64,000 nt of DNA from Vibrio gallaecicus (GTDB taxonomy: Bacteria; Pseudomonadota; Gammaproteobacteria; Enterobacterales; Vibrionaceae). The position numbers and the translations under genes are program-made. Positions 21,251 to 29,796 of the stretch are shown here, piece after piece; position 1 is the first letter of the stretch, and each line of letters opens with the position of its first letter. Location: positions 806,001 through 870,000 of the forward strand of contig NZ_AP025490.1 of assembly GCF_024347495.1 (NCBI RefSeq), in the 5' to 3' direction. Under the pieces are notes generated by a model. That model ran no database searches and was not told where the DNA came from. It was given only the letters and a program-made list of their open reading frames with translations.

Positions 21251-22291
21251 TCAGCCTGAGATACAAACAGGAGCATCAAGAGTGAGTGAAGACTGGGTGT
21301 AACAAAGAGCGCCTGATTCTCTATCGATCTTAAATGACGTTAAATTGTTTGATTGCTGGTTAGCTGCAACAAGCCAATTACCATCTTGAGTAATCAAGAA
21401 ATCTCGTGGGAACTCCCCTTCAGTAGAGTAGCTACCTATAAAATCAAGTTTATGACTCTGTGCGCATATTTTAAAGCAACTAATCTCTGATTGATGCCTG
21501 TTTGAAACATACAAAAACTTTCCGTCCGGTGAGAGTTTTATCGCCGCTACTGCTTCACCTTTTGCTGCCTGTTGTAGTGAGTCTATTTCTTGTATCTGCT
21601 TCCAAGAACCATATTCTTTGCTCAGAACTAAGATTGTTTCAGATAATTCGCAAGCTACATAACATGTAGTTTCTGCATCATTGAATGTTAAATGCCTAGG
21701 ACCACTGCCAGGAGGGACGTTAATTATCTGGGTTGGTTGATTTAAAATCTCATCTTGTTCTTCATCGAAGCAATAAAAACAAATCTGATCAGCACCTAAA
21801 TCAACGGTTGCAAACTGAGATTCAGATTCTAAAAAAACACATTGGTGAGCGTGTGATCTTGTTTGCCTATCTGGATGTGGTCCCTTCCCACTAGGTGAGA
21901 GAGTTAATAGTTTTTTATCGATACTGCCATTGATCTTAAGACTAAATATATCGAATGATCCGGATGAGTATTGCGATGTGATTATATATTTCCTATCCGA
22001 AGATATCGCAATATGGCATGGGTGATCACCAGAAATAGCTTTAGAGTTTACTTTGGTTGAAGAGAGTGCTTCAGGAATATGCAGCAGTTTTGGACTCGAT
22101 TGCTGGTCAACTTCAGAAATGGCATATAAGCCTAGGTTAGTAGAAAGTACAAAAGAGGGGTTTCTGCAGGCTACCGCTAATTCAAGATCAGAAAGTGTAC
22201 CTGTTTTTAAATCAAGTACTACTTGGTAGATACCTTTACTCTTACTTGGGGAGTCTGTGTAACATCCGATATTTAGGGGGATACTTTTCAT
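21251..22291 (-). CDS. Lactonase-type seven-bladed beta-propeller protein (6-phosphogluconolactonase-like)
   Basis: A 346-residue protein of the lactonase/YbhE propeller family (Pfam PF10282 type). The N-terminus reads NIGCYTDSPSKSKGIYQV, and repeated blades show PSFVLST, HPCHIAIS, SGPRHLTFN and LSPDGKFLYVSNRHQSEIS; HAHQC near 150 resembles the family's active-site histidine region. It probably hydrolyses a sugar lactone, but members also include non-enzymatic propellers, so the substrate is open. An in-frame GTG lies three codons upstream (22300); the ATG is favoured. It is inserted between ubiF and the tRNA array and has no operon partner. Confidence 0.75.
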   Translation of the reverse strand: MKSIPLNIGCYTDSPSKSKGIYQVVLDLKTGTLSDLELAVACRNPSFVLSTNLGLYAISEVDQQSSPKLLHIPEALSSTKVNSKAISGDHPCHIAISSDRKYIITSQYSSGSFDIFSLKINGSIDKKLLTLSPSGKGPHPDRQTRSHAHQCVFLESESQFATVDLGADQICFYCFDEEQDEILNQPTQIINVPPGSGPRHLTFNDAETTCYVACELSETILVLSKEYGSWKQIQEIDSLQQAAKGEAVAAIKLSPDGKFLYVSNRHQSEISCFKICAQSHKLDFIGSYSTEGEFPRDFLITQDGNWLVAANQQSNNLTSFKIDRESGALCYTQSSLTLDAPVCISG

Positions 22292-22407
22292 AGTGCTCAC
22301 TCTTTTGTATGTGAACGTTATTGTCTACTAAAAAGTAATAGTTGATGAGCAAAAAAATATGAATTATTAGTGATATGTATTACAGATTTACTAGATACCA
22401 GATAGAA

Positions 22408-22432
22408 GAAAACCCAGCTAAAAGCTGGGTTT
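22408..22432 (-). terminator. Terminator of the tRNA operon
   Basis: A 10-bp perfect stem (aaacccagct / agctgggttt) with a 3-nt loop lies 8 bp past the last tRNA (22440) and is followed on the minus strand by a pyrimidine-rich TCTTCTATCT stretch. Confidence 0.8.
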
Positions 22433-22439
22433 CTAATAA

Positions 22440-22524
22440 TGGTGCGGTCGGAGAGACTTGAACTCTCACACCTCTCGGCGCCAGAACCTAAATCTGGTGC
22501 GTCTACCAATTCCGCCACGACCGC
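22440..22524 (-). tRNA. tRNA-Leu (TAG), copy 9 of 9 in transcription order
   Basis: An 85-nt gene with encoded CCA, anticodon loop TTTAGGT (TAG), a long class II variable arm and GTTCAAGTC T-loop. It is the last gene of the array, directly before the terminator. Confidence 0.97.
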
Positions 22525-22610
22525 AGCAAAGCTTTCCTCTAACCTAAGCAAAGAGCCTAGTGAAGAGTATATAGTTAAGAAGACTTATGGTTTGTCTAAG
22601 TAACGTTGTA

Positions 22611-22687
22611 TGGTGGCTACTGCGGGATTCGAACCTGCGACCCCATCATTATGAGTGATGTGCTCTAACCAACTGAGCTAAGTAGCC
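22611..22687 (-). tRNA. tRNA-Met (CAT), elongator
   Basis: 77 nt with encoded CCA and anticodon loop CTCATAA. The body resembles E. coli metT/metU rather than initiator tRNA (acceptor begins with a G-C pair) or ileX. Confidence 0.95.
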
Positions 22688-22719
22688 ATAATGAATCTAA
22701 TAGATACATTATTAAATAA

Positions 22720-22804
22720 TGGTGCGGTCGGAGAGACTTGAACTCTCACACCTCTCGGCGCCAGAACCTAAATCTGGTGCGTCTACCAATTCCGCCACGA
22801 CCGC
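22720..22804 (-). tRNA. tRNA-Leu (TAG)
   Basis: 85 nt with CCA, identical by eye to the other Leu copies. Part of the second 280-bp Leu-Met unit. Confidence 0.97.
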
Positions 22805-22890
22805 AGCAAAGCTTTCCTCTAACCTAAGCAAAGAGCCTAGTGAAGAGTATATAGTTAAGAAGACTTATGGTTTGCCTAAGTAACGTTGTA

Positions 22891-22967
22891 TGGTGGCTAC
22901 TGCGGGATTCGAACCTGCGACCCCATCATTATGAGTGATGTGCTCTAACCAACTGAGCTAAGTAGCC
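22891..22967 (-). tRNA. tRNA-Met (CAT), elongator
   Basis: 77 nt with CCA, anticodon loop CTCATAA; same sequence as the copy at 22611, 280 bp away. Confidence 0.95.
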
Positions 22968-22999
22968 ATAATGAATCTAATAGATTCATTATCAAATAA

Positions 23000-23084
23000 T
23001 GGTGCGGTCGGAGAGACTTGAACTCTCACACCTCTCGGCGCCAGAACCTAAATCTGGTGCGTCTACCAATTCCGCCACGACCGC
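23000..23084 (-). tRNA. tRNA-Leu (TAG)
   Basis: 85 nt with CCA. It marks the junction between the Gln-Leu units upstream and the Met-Leu units downstream in transcription. Confidence 0.97.
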
Positions 23085-23152
23085 AGCAAAGCTTTTACTC
23101 TAGTGAAGAGTATAGTTAAGAAGACTTATGGTTTGTCTAAGTAACGTTGTAA

Positions 23153-23227
23153 TGGCTGGGCTACCTGGATTCGAACCAGGGAATGCTGGCATCAAAAGCC
23201 AGTGCCTTACCGCTTGGCGATAGCCCA
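23153..23227 (-). tRNA. tRNA-Gln (TTG)
   Basis: 75 nt with CCA, 5' end TGGGCTATCGCC, anticodon loop TTTTGAT between CTGGC and GCCAG. Confidence 0.97.
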
Positions 23228-23257
23228 ACAGTGATATCATCTAAGACATCTAAATAA

Positions 23258-23342
23258 TGGTGCGGTCGGAGAGACTTGAACTCTCACACCTCTCGGCGCC
23301 AGAACCTAAATCTGGTGCGTCTACCAATTCCGCCACGACCGC
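23258..23342 (-). tRNA. tRNA-Leu (TAG)
   Basis: 85 nt with CCA; member of the first 258-bp unit by coordinate. Confidence 0.97.
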
Positions 23343-23410
23343 AGCAAAGCTTTTACTCTAGCGAAGAGTATAGTTAAGAAGACTTATGGTTTGTCTAAGT
23401 AACGTTGTAA

Positions 23411-23485
23411 TGGCTGGGCTACCTGGATTCGAACCAGGGAATGCTGGCATCAAAAGCCAGTGCCTTACCGCTTGGCGATAGCCCA
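23411..23485 (-). tRNA. tRNA-Gln (TTG)
   Basis: 75 nt with CCA; anticodon TTG; second 258-bp unit. Confidence 0.97.
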
Positions 23486-23515
23486 ACAGTGATATCATCT
23501 AAGACATCTAAATAA

Positions 23516-23600
23516 TGGTGCGGTCGGAGAGACTTGAACTCTCACACCTCTCGGCGCCAGAACCTAAATCTGGTGCGTCTACCAATTCCGCCACGACCGC
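23516..23600 (-). tRNA. tRNA-Leu (TAG)
   Basis: 85 nt with CCA; second 258-bp unit. Confidence 0.97.
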
Positions 23601-23668
23601 AGCAAAGCTTTTACTCTAGCGAAGAGTATAGTTAAGAAGACTTATGGTTTGTCTAAGTAACGTTGTAA

Positions 23669-23743
23669 TGGCTGGGCTACCTGGATTCGAACCAGGGAAT
23701 GCTGGCATCAAAAGCCAGTGCCTTACCGCTTGGCGATAGCCCA
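23669..23743 (-). tRNA. tRNA-Gln (TTG)
   Basis: 75 nt with CCA; third 258-bp unit. Confidence 0.97.
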
Positions 23744-23773
23744 ACAGTGATATCATCTAAGACATCTAAATAA

Positions 23774-23858
23774 TGGTGCGGTCGGAGAGACTTGAACTCT
23801 CACACCTCTCGGCGCCAGAACCTAAATCTGGTGCGTCTACCAATTCCGCCACGACCGC
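23774..23858 (-). tRNA. tRNA-Leu (TAG)
   Basis: 85 nt with CCA; third 258-bp unit. Confidence 0.97.
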
Positions 23859-23926
23859 AGCAAAGCTTTTACTCTAGCGAAGAGTATAGTTAAGAAGACT
23901 TATGGTTTGTCTAAGTAACGTTGTAA

Positions 23927-24001
23927 TGGCTGGGCTACCTGGATTCGAACCAGGGAATGCTGGCATCAAAAGCCAGTGCCTTACCGCTTGGCGATAGCCC
24001 A
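23927..24001 (-). tRNA. tRNA-Gln (TTG)
   Basis: 75 nt with CCA; fourth 258-bp unit. Confidence 0.97.
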
Positions 24002-24031
24002 ACAGTGATATCATCTAAGACATCTAAATAA

Positions 24032-24116
24032 TGGTGCGGTCGGAGAGACTTGAACTCTCACACCTCTCGGCGCCAGAACCTAAATCTGGTGCGTCTACCA
24101 ATTCCGCCACGACCGC
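24032..24116 (-). tRNA. tRNA-Leu (TAG)
   Basis: 85 nt with CCA; fourth 258-bp unit. Confidence 0.97.
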
Positions 24117-24184
24117 AGCAAAGCTTTTACTCTAGCGAAGAGTATAGTTAAGAAGACTTATGGTTTGTCTAAGTAACGTTGTAA

Positions 24185-24259
24185 TGGCTGGGCTACCTGG
24201 ATTCGAACCAGGGAATGCTGGCATCAAAAGCCAGTGCCTTACCGCTTGGCGATAGCCCA
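24185..24259 (-). tRNA. tRNA-Gln (TTG)
   Basis: 75 nt with CCA; fifth 258-bp unit, whose Gln-Leu spacer has one base change. Confidence 0.97.
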
Positions 24260-24289
24260 ACAGTGATATCATTTAAGACATCTAAATAA

Positions 24290-24374
24290 TGGTGCGGTCG
24301 GAGAGACTTGAACTCTCACACCTCTCGGCGCCAGAACCTAAATCTGGTGCGTCTACCAATTCCGCCACGACCGC
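24290..24374 (-). tRNA. tRNA-Leu (TAG)
   Basis: 85 nt with CCA. Its far spacer (24375-24441) is of the short Gln-type but leads to a Met gene, a recombinant junction. Confidence 0.97.
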
Positions 24375-24441
24375 AGCAAAGCTTTTACTCTAGCGAAGAG
24401 TATAGTTAAGAAGACTTATGGTTTGTCTAAATAACGTTGTA

Positions 24442-24518
24442 TGGTGGCTACTGCGGGATTCGAACCTGCGACCCCATCATTATGAGTGATGTGCTCTAAC
24501 CAACTGAGCTAAGTAGCC
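24442..24518 (-). tRNA. tRNA-Met (CAT), elongator
   Basis: 77 nt with CCA; anticodon CAT. The spacer to the next upstream gene (24519-24595) is unique in the array. Confidence 0.95.
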
Positions 24519-24595
24519 ATCTGAGAGCGAGACAATATAATATAATCTTGCTTTCAATGCCATTATCTTTTGACAGATAATTACACTTAATAATA

Positions 24596-24670
24596 TGGCT
24601 GGGCTACCTGGATTCGAACCAGGGAATGCTGGCATCAAAAGCCAGTGCCTTACCGCTTGGCGATAGCCCA
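24596..24670 (-). tRNA. tRNA-Gln (TTG)
   Basis: 75 nt with CCA; the first Gln gene transcribed, outside the perfect 258-bp tandem block. Confidence 0.97.
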
Positions 24671-24699
24671 ACAACGATATCAATTAAGATATCTCAATA

Positions 24700-24784
24700 T
24701 GGTGCGGTCGGAGAGACTTGAACTCTCACACCTCTCGGCGCCAGAACCTAAATCTGGTGCGTCTACCAATTCCGCCACGACCGC
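24700..24784 (-). tRNA. tRNA-Leu (TAG), first Leu gene transcribed
   Basis: 85 nt with CCA, same sequence as the other eight; it is flanked by spacers unlike those of the tandem block. Confidence 0.97.
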
Positions 24785-24852
24785 TTTACTTTCCTAAAAA
24801 CTCTTTGTTGTTAATATACATATGTTTAATAACAAATAAAGTGCTTAGGAAA

Positions 24853-24929
24853 TGGTGGCTACTGCGGGATTCGAACCTGCGACCCCATCATTATGAGTGA
24901 TGTGCTCTAACCAACTGAGCTAAGTAGCC
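24853..24929 (-). tRNA. tRNA-Met (CAT), first gene of the operon
   Basis: 77 nt with CCA; anticodon CAT. It lies about 50 bp downstream of the predicted transcription start. Met-Leu-Gln-Met as the opening order recalls the E. coli metT-leuW-glnU-glnW-metU operon, also next to ubiF-miaB. Confidence 0.95.
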
Positions 24930-24985
24930 ATTTTTAATTTCCTTGCTCACTTTTAAACGTTGCCGCTTTGCTGTGAACGGGGCGC

Positions 24986-25014
24986 ATTATGCGTAGTTGA
25001 GTGAAACCCGTCAA
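24986..25014 (-). promoter_or_regulatory. Sigma-70 promoter of the tRNA operon, stringent type
   Basis: On the minus strand TTGACG (25009-25014), exactly 17 bp, then CATAAT (24986-24991). A run of nine A precedes the -35 like an UP element, and the -10 is followed by GCGCCCC, the GC-rich discriminator typical of ppGpp-controlled stable RNA promoters. Confidence 0.88.
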
Positions 25015-25163
25015 CTTTTTTTTTGAATAAATCACGAATAAACATCTGTTCGATTCCTTTTTAGTCAAAGAGGCGCATTTGTCATCAGAAACCTAGGTTA
25101 AAAAGCTGAGTATTGGAAGAGTTAATTTTACCAATTAGCAGAGAGTAAAGGGGATTAAAACAA

Positions 25164-25193
25164 AAAAAGGTCAACGTAATCGTTGACCTTTTT
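25164..25193 (-). terminator. Terminator after ychF
   Basis: A 13-bp perfect stem (aaaaaggtcaacg / cgttgaccttttt) with a TAAT loop, 19 bp past the ychF stop; the A-run supplies T residues on the minus strand. Confidence 0.88.
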
Positions 25194-25211
25194 AGGTATT
25201 TATATGAAGGA

Positions 25212-26303
25212 CTATACGTTGAAACGGAAATGCACCACATCACCGTCTTTCACGATGTACTCTTTACCTTCTAAGCGCCATTTACCTGCATCTTTTGCTC
25301 CGCTCTCACCGTTAAATTCGATGAAATGATCAAAACCAACAACTTCTGCACGGATGAAGCCTTTTTCGAAGTCTGTGTGAATCTTACCTGCAGCTTGAGG
25401 TGCAGTTGCACCTACTGGGATAGTCCAAGCTCGTACTTCTTTTACACCAGCAGTGAAGTAAGTTTGAAGCGTCAGTAATTCGTAGCCTGAGCGGATGACT
25501 CGGTTAAGACCTGGTTCTTCAATGCCCATGTCTGCTAGGAACTCTTCACGGTCTTCATCATCTAACTCAGAAAGCTCTGATTCGATTGCAGCACAAACCG
25601 CAACAACAACGTTGTTTTCGTTCTCTGCGTATTCACGAACTGCATCTAGGTAAGGGTTGTTCTCAAAACCTTCTTCACTAACGTTTGCAATGTACATTGT
25701 TGGTTTTAGAGTTAAGAAGTTTAGGTAGTCAATTGCTGCTAATTCTTCTTTAGCCAGTTCAACAGTACGAGCCATGCCACCTTCTGTAAGAATTGGTAGC
25801 AGCTTTTCAAGGACCGTAATTTCAAATTTAGCGTCTTTGTCGCCGCCTTTTGCTTTCTTAGCATTACGCTGAATAGCACGTTCACAACTGTCTAAATCAG
25901 CAAGAGCCAGCTCAAGGTTAATTACTTCAATATCTTCTATTGGAGATACTTTGCCAGAAACGTGAACAATGTTTTCATTTTCAAAGCAGCGAACAACGTG
26001 ACCGATAGCGTCAGTTTCGCGGATGTTTGCTAGGAATTTATTGCCTAGACCTTCACCTTTTGAAGCGCCAGCAACAAGACCAGCGATATCCACAAATTCC
26101 ATTGTTGTAGGAAGGATCTTTTGTGGATTAACAATTTTTGCTAATGCATCTAAACGAAGATCCGGAACTGGAACGATACCTGTGTTTGGTTCGATAGTAC
26201 AAAACGGAAAGTTTGCTGCTTCGATGCCCGCTTTAGTCAGTGCGTTAAACAGAGTTGACTTGCCTACGTTTGGTAGACCAACGATGCCACATTTAAAACC
26301 CAT
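25212..26303 (-). CDS. ychF: Ribosome-binding ATPase YchF (Obg family)
   Basis: YchF/OLA1 is a P-loop protein that prefers ATP and associates with ribosomes. The ATG at 26303 ([17 protein letters not shown]) gives the usual 363 residues and leaves 10 bp to the pth stop; a longer frame would add 20 unconserved residues and overlap pth. Seen are the G1 loop [26 protein letters not shown], and a C-terminal TGS domain (about 280-363). The pth-ychF pairing is widespread. Confidence 0.97.
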   Translation of the reverse strand: MGFKCGIVGLPNVGKSTLFNALTKAGIEAANFPFCTIEPNTGIVPVPDLRLDALAKIVNPQKILPTTMEFVDIAGLVAGASKGEGLGNKFLANIRETDAIGHVVRCFENENIVHVSGKVSPIEDIEVINLELALADLDSCERAIQRNAKKAKGGDKDAKFEITVLEKLLPILTEGGMARTVELAKEELAAIDYLNFLTLKPTMYIANVSEEGFENNPYLDAVREYAENENNVVVAVCAAIESELSELDDEDREEFLADMGIEEPGLNRVIRSGYELLTLQTYFTAGVKEVRAWTIPVGATAPQAAGKIHTDFEKGFIRAEVVGFDHFIEFNGESGAKDAGKWRLEGKEYIVKDGDVVHFRFNV

Positions 26304-26313
26304 GATATAAACC

Positions 26314-26904
26314 TTATTCTGCTTTGAACGTATGTAAGCGATTTTGTGCTTTTGGTAGACCATCTTTTAATAAGATGTCTAGGCTGCGTACTGATTCGTC
26401 AACGACGGCTTCAATACACTCTTGTTCTTTAGTAGGAGCTTTTCCTAATACATAACTTGCAACTTTATCTTTATGCCCAGGGTGACCAATGCCTAACCTG
26501 AGACGATAAAATTCTTTATTATTACCCTGTTTACTGATGATATCTTTCAGACCATTGTGTCCGCCATGACCTCCGCCTTTTTTGAACTTACCAACACCAG
26601 GGGGGAGGTCTAGTTCATCGTGGGCAACCATAATTTCTTCAGGTTTTATCTGATAAAACTTAGAAAGAGCAGCAACTGCTTTTCCTGACAAGTTCATGAA
26701 TGTAGTTGGGATCAGTAAACGAAGATCTTCTCCATGAACCATAATACGACCTGTTAAACCGAAAAACTTAGCCTCATTTTTCAAGGTAACATTATGTACT
26801 CGTGCTAATTCTTCAACGACCCAAGCCCCGGCATTATGTCGAGTTTTGGCGTATTCGGGACCTGGATTAGCCAGTCCAACGAGAAGTTTTATTTGTTGGC
26901 TCAA
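26314..26904 (-). CDS. pth: Peptidyl-tRNA hydrolase
   Basis: Pth frees tRNA from peptidyl-tRNAs that drop off ribosomes. The 196-residue protein shows [21 protein letters not shown] (general-base histidine in TRHN), FMNLSGKAV, and HDELDLPPG followed by [13 protein letters not shown]. Length and motifs are standard. Confidence 0.97.
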   Translation of the reverse strand: MSQQIKLLVGLANPGPEYAKTRHNAGAWVVEELARVHNVTLKNEAKFFGLTGRIMVHGEDLRLLIPTTFMNLSGKAVAALSKFYQIKPEEIMVAHDELDLPPGVGKFKKGGGHGGHNGLKDIISKQGNNKEFYRLRLGIGHPGHKDKVASYVLGKAPTKEQECIEAVVDESVRSLDILLKDGLPKAQNRLHTFKAE

Positions 26905-27030
26905 GGTAAGGATCTCTCTTGGTATTTCAAAAAGCGCCGTATGATATCACAGTTTATTAAAAAGGTGCGAGCTAGCTTAATAACTCAACAATTCTTTACT
27001 GGATAAACAATTTTAATGGTCACTAGGCAT

Positions 27031-27060
27031 AAAAAAAGCACTTCAATAAATGAAGTGCTT
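27031..27060 (-). terminator. Terminator after prs
   Basis: A 10-bp perfect stem (aagcacttca / tgaagtgctt), loop ATAAA, with an A-run on the plus strand giving seven T on the minus strand. Confidence 0.88.
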
Positions 27061-27108
27061 AATATTTTTCTCACTGTAAATGTTTAAAACAAAGTGGTGA
27101 GGCTTTGA

Positions 27109-28053
27109 TTAGTTAAACATTGCAGAGATTGATTCTTCGTTGCTGATACGGCGAATCGCTTCAGCAAGCATACGAGAAAGGCTTAGCTCAGTAACTTTAC
27201 CTGTCGCTGCCATTTCTGGAGAAAGCTTGATTGAATCAGTAACAATAACTTGGTCTAGAACTGAGTTGCGGATGTTTTCTGCAGCAGTTCCAGAGAAAAC
27301 AGCGTGAGTTGCGTAAGCGAATACACGCTTAGCACCGCGCTCTTTAAGCGCTTCAGCTGCTTTACAAAGTGTGCCACCAGTATCGATCATGTCATCAACG
27401 ATAACGCAGTCACGACCTTCAACATCACCGATTAGGTTCATAACTTCAGAAACGTTTGCACGCGGACGACGCTTATCAACGATAGCGATGTCAACATCAC
27501 CTAGCGCTTTAGCTGTAGCACGAGCACGTACAACACCACCAAGATCCGGAGAAACCACAACTGGGTTTTCTAGACCACGGTTAGCCATGTCTTCTAGAAG
27601 AACTGGAGTGCCGAAAATGTTATCAACAGGTACATCGAAGAAACCTTGGATTTGTTCTGCGTGTAAGTCGATAGTAAGAACGCGGTCAACACCAACGTTA
27701 GAAAGGAAATCTGCAACAACTTTTGCAGTGATTGGCACACGAGCAGAACGTACACGACGATCTTGACGGGCATAACCGAAGTAAGGGATTACAGCAGTAA
27801 TACGGCCAGCAGAAGCACGGCGCATTGCGTCAATCATTACCACCAATTCCATAAGGTTGTCATTGGTTGGTGCACAAGTTGATTGAATCAGGAATACATC
27901 ACTACCACGAACGTTTTCATTGATTTGTACAGCGACTTCGCCATCAGAAAAACGGTCTACAGTAGCATCGCCAAGAGAGATGTATAGACGATCAGCAATA
28001 CGTTGGGCTAGTTCAGGTGTTGCGTTACCAGCAAATAGCTTCATATCAGGCAC
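27109..28053 (-). CDS. prs: Ribose-phosphate pyrophosphokinase (PRPP synthetase)
   Basis: Makes PRPP from ribose-5-phosphate and ATP for nucleotide, His and Trp synthesis. The 314-residue sequence opens [16 protein letters not shown] and has the ATP-binding flexible loop [11 protein letters not shown] and the PRPP loop [16 protein letters not shown]. It is nearly collinear with E. coli Prs. It lies 27 bp after ispE and is closed by its own terminator. Confidence 0.98.
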   Translation of the reverse strand: MPDMKLFAGNATPELAQRIADRLYISLGDATVDRFSDGEVAVQINENVRGSDVFLIQSTCAPTNDNLMELVVMIDAMRRASAGRITAVIPYFGYARQDRRVRSARVPITAKVVADFLSNVGVDRVLTIDLHAEQIQGFFDVPVDNIFGTPVLLEDMANRGLENPVVVSPDLGGVVRARATAKALGDVDIAIVDKRRPRANVSEVMNLIGDVEGRDCVIVDDMIDTGGTLCKAAEALKERGAKRVFAYATHAVFSGTAAENIRNSVLDQVIVTDSIKLSPEMAATGKVTELSLSRMLAEAIRRISNEESISAMFN

Positions 28054-28080
28054 GGTGGAAACCTCGGGTTGCGTCCAGTT

Positions 28081-28983
28081 TTAAATAGATTGTGGGTGGG
28101 CTGATTGGTATTCAGCCAAAGTTTCTTTTAAAGGTGAAGTGTTACGACCTTTGGCAATAAATGCAGAAACAGTGTCAGGTAGTTTTTCTAGAACCGATTC
28201 TGCTTCTTTCTTGCTATTAAATTCAGCAAAAACGCATGAACCAGTGCCAGTTAATCTCGACGGCGCGTATTGTAGCAGCCATGAAAGTTGCTTATCAACC
28301 TCTGGGTACAGCATTCGCACAATTTTTTCGCAATCGTTTACGTATTCTTCCTCTAGAAGCGTTGATAGCGCTCGCTTTTGTGTATTTCGAGTTAATTCTG
28401 AATGTGTGAATATGTCTACAGTTGCTATGCTCACTTGAGGTTTAACTACGAGATACCATTTTTCATCCGGATTAGCGGGTTGAAGCTGCTCTCCAACCCC
28501 TTCAGCAAAGGCTGCATTGCCTCGAACGAATACAGGAACGTCAGCACCGAGCTTCAAACCTATTTCTGCTAGTTGATCATCAGATAGTTTAAGTTGCCAT
28601 AGATAGTTAAGCGCGACTAACACGGTTGCAGCATTCGAAGAACCGCCTCCAATGCCGCCACCCATAGGAAGAACTTTCTCCAGGGAAATATCAGCCCCTA
28701 ATACTCGTGAGCTGGACTCTGGACTGTTTTCTTGCTTATGGAACTCTTGAAGGGCAGTTGCGGCTTTCCAAATCAAATTATCTTGAGTGGCTACCCCTGG
28801 AATTTCTGGAGTGATGGTAATGTCATTGGAGCGTTCGTGAGCTGTAATGGATAACTTGTCACCAAATTCTACAAACTGGAAAAGAGTTTGTAGTTCATGG
28901 TAGCCATTGGCTCTTCGACCTGTAATGTACAAGAATAAGTTAAGTTTAGCCGGGGATGGCCAATGCGTTGTGCTTAAAATCAT
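28081..28983 (-). CDS. ispE: 4-diphosphocytidyl-2-C-methyl-D-erythritol kinase
   Basis: GHMP kinase of the MEP isoprenoid pathway. With the ATG at 28983 the product is 300 residues ([22 protein letters not shown]) and the start overlaps the lolB stop as ATGA, implying translational coupling; a GTG five codons upstream is less likely. The GHMP ATP motif [15 protein letters not shown] (about 100-115) and [12 protein letters not shown] near 255 are intact. Confidence 0.95.
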   Translation of the reverse strand: MILSTTHWPSPAKLNLFLYITGRRANGYHELQTLFQFVEFGDKLSITAHERSNDITITPEIPGVATQDNLIWKAATALQEFHKQENSPESSSRVLGADISLEKVLPMGGGIGGGSSNAATVLVALNYLWQLKLSDDQLAEIGLKLGADVPVFVRGNAAFAEGVGEQLQPANPDEKWYLVVKPQVSIATVDIFTHSELTRNTQKRALSTLLEEEYVNDCEKIVRMLYPEVDKQLSWLLQYAPSRLTGTGSCVFAEFNSKKEAESVLEKLPDTVSAFIAKGRNTSPLKETLAEYQSAHPQSI

Positions 28984-29645
28984 TTCGTGAGTGTCCACTT
29001 AGAAATAACAATGTTGATCTTGTTGCTGTCTTGTTTGAAAGATAATCGTGATGGTAGTGGGATTGTTGTTAATTGCTCACTACTATTGAGGTCATCTTGA
29101 AGATTATTCTTCGGTAGTTCGATGTCTTGATATTTACTGAAATCTATTGTCCAAGTATCACCATTCACTTGCTTAGTTAGAGAGTCTAATGTGTTAGTGA
29201 TGGCATTCAATTGGTATGTATCGGCTTGTTCAGGTAGTGCCAGTAACCATTGCGGCAAGTGCTGAACCGGAATCTGAAGCCCAGTTAATTGCTTCACTAA
29301 TATAGTGGCATTTTTGTGAGTGAACACTTGGTCGTCATAAGTAACAACTTTTGCACCGTTTTTATCCACTGTTAGATTGAGAGCGGTTTGCCCTAGAAAA
29401 GTAGTTAACCTGAGTTGGCTGCTCGATTTAGAGTGTGTCCAAGTGAAATTTAAACTTTGTCTTTGTTCCGGTGAGATATAACCAAGCTTGCCTGAAGCCC
29501 GGTAACTTTGAATTTGAGATAGTTGATATGAATGAGCTTGCCATTCTACGCTAGTGGTTTGTTCTGGAATTGACGTACAACCGACCATCACTAGGGCGAT
29601 GAAAAAGAGAGAAGTAATTCTATGAAGCTTATCCATTTTGCTCAC
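28980..29645 (-). CDS. lolB: Outer-membrane lipoprotein receptor LolB
   Basis: LolB accepts lipoproteins from LolA and inserts them in the outer membrane. The 221-residue precursor has a lipobox with C23 (ALVMVGCTS) and a beta-rich body. Its order hemA(divergent)-lolB-ispE-prs is the same as in E. coli. An alternative start at residue 4 (MDKLHR) is equally plausible. Confidence 0.95.
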   Translation of the reverse strand: MSKMDKLHRITSLFFIALVMVGCTSIPEQTTSVEWQAHSYQLSQIQSYRASGKLGYISPEQRQSLNFTWTHSKSSSQLRLTTFLGQTALNLTVDKNGAKVVTYDDQVFTHKNATILVKQLTGLQIPVQHLPQWLLALPEQADTYQLNAITNTLDSLTKQVNGDTWTIDFSKYQDIELPKNNLQDDLNSSEQLTTIPLPSRLSFKQDSNKINIVISKWTLTK

Positions 29646-29796
29646 AACTTATTCAATTTTTTGGGAAAATCACAATTACTATAGCATTGAACTCACGAAC
29701 TCTGGAAAACAAATCCCGCTTGCTCTTTAAATAGAGCCATGCATCAAGTAAAATTCGCGTCCTAATTTCTAATCCTTGATCGAGAACTTCTGATAC

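Larger units (their letters stand above)
22440..23084 (-). repeat. 280-bp tandem Leu-Met tRNA units (2.3 copies)
   Basis: The Leu genes start every 280 bp (22440, 22720, 23000). Each unit holds tRNA-Leu (85), an 86-bp spacer, tRNA-Met (77) and a 32-bp spacer; the spacers are nearly identical, indicating recent duplication or gene conversion. Confidence 0.95.
23153..24441 (-). repeat. 258-bp tandem Gln-Leu tRNA units (5 copies)
   Basis: Gln genes start at 23153, 23411, 23669, 23927 and 24185 and Leu genes at 23258, 23516, 23774, 24032 and 24290, an exact 258-bp period (75 + 30 + 85 + 68). Differences between copies are single bases, for example tagtgaagag in the spacer before the first unit against tagcgaagag in the others, and atcatttaag against atcatctaag in the fifth. 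Confidence 0.97.

Noticed and set aside
22318..22551. Open frames across the tRNA genes (e.g. 22318-22551, 24480-24683)
   Set aside because: They are translations of the tRNA-Leu, -Met and -Gln genes and spacers, a well known source of false proteins.
23000..24374. Regular repeats that might be a CRISPR array
   Set aside because: The repeats are 75- and 85-nt tRNA genes with clear anticodons and CCA ends, and the spacers between them are identical rather than unique; no cas genes are near.
27371..27766. 131-residue frame opposite prs
   Set aside because: The composition (Ser, Thr, Arg-rich) reflects the complement of a highly conserved prs gene; no family resemblance.
28983..28998. GTG start for ispE five codons upstream
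   Set aside because: The ATG at 28983 overlaps the lolB stop in the common ATGA form and gives a normal N-terminus.
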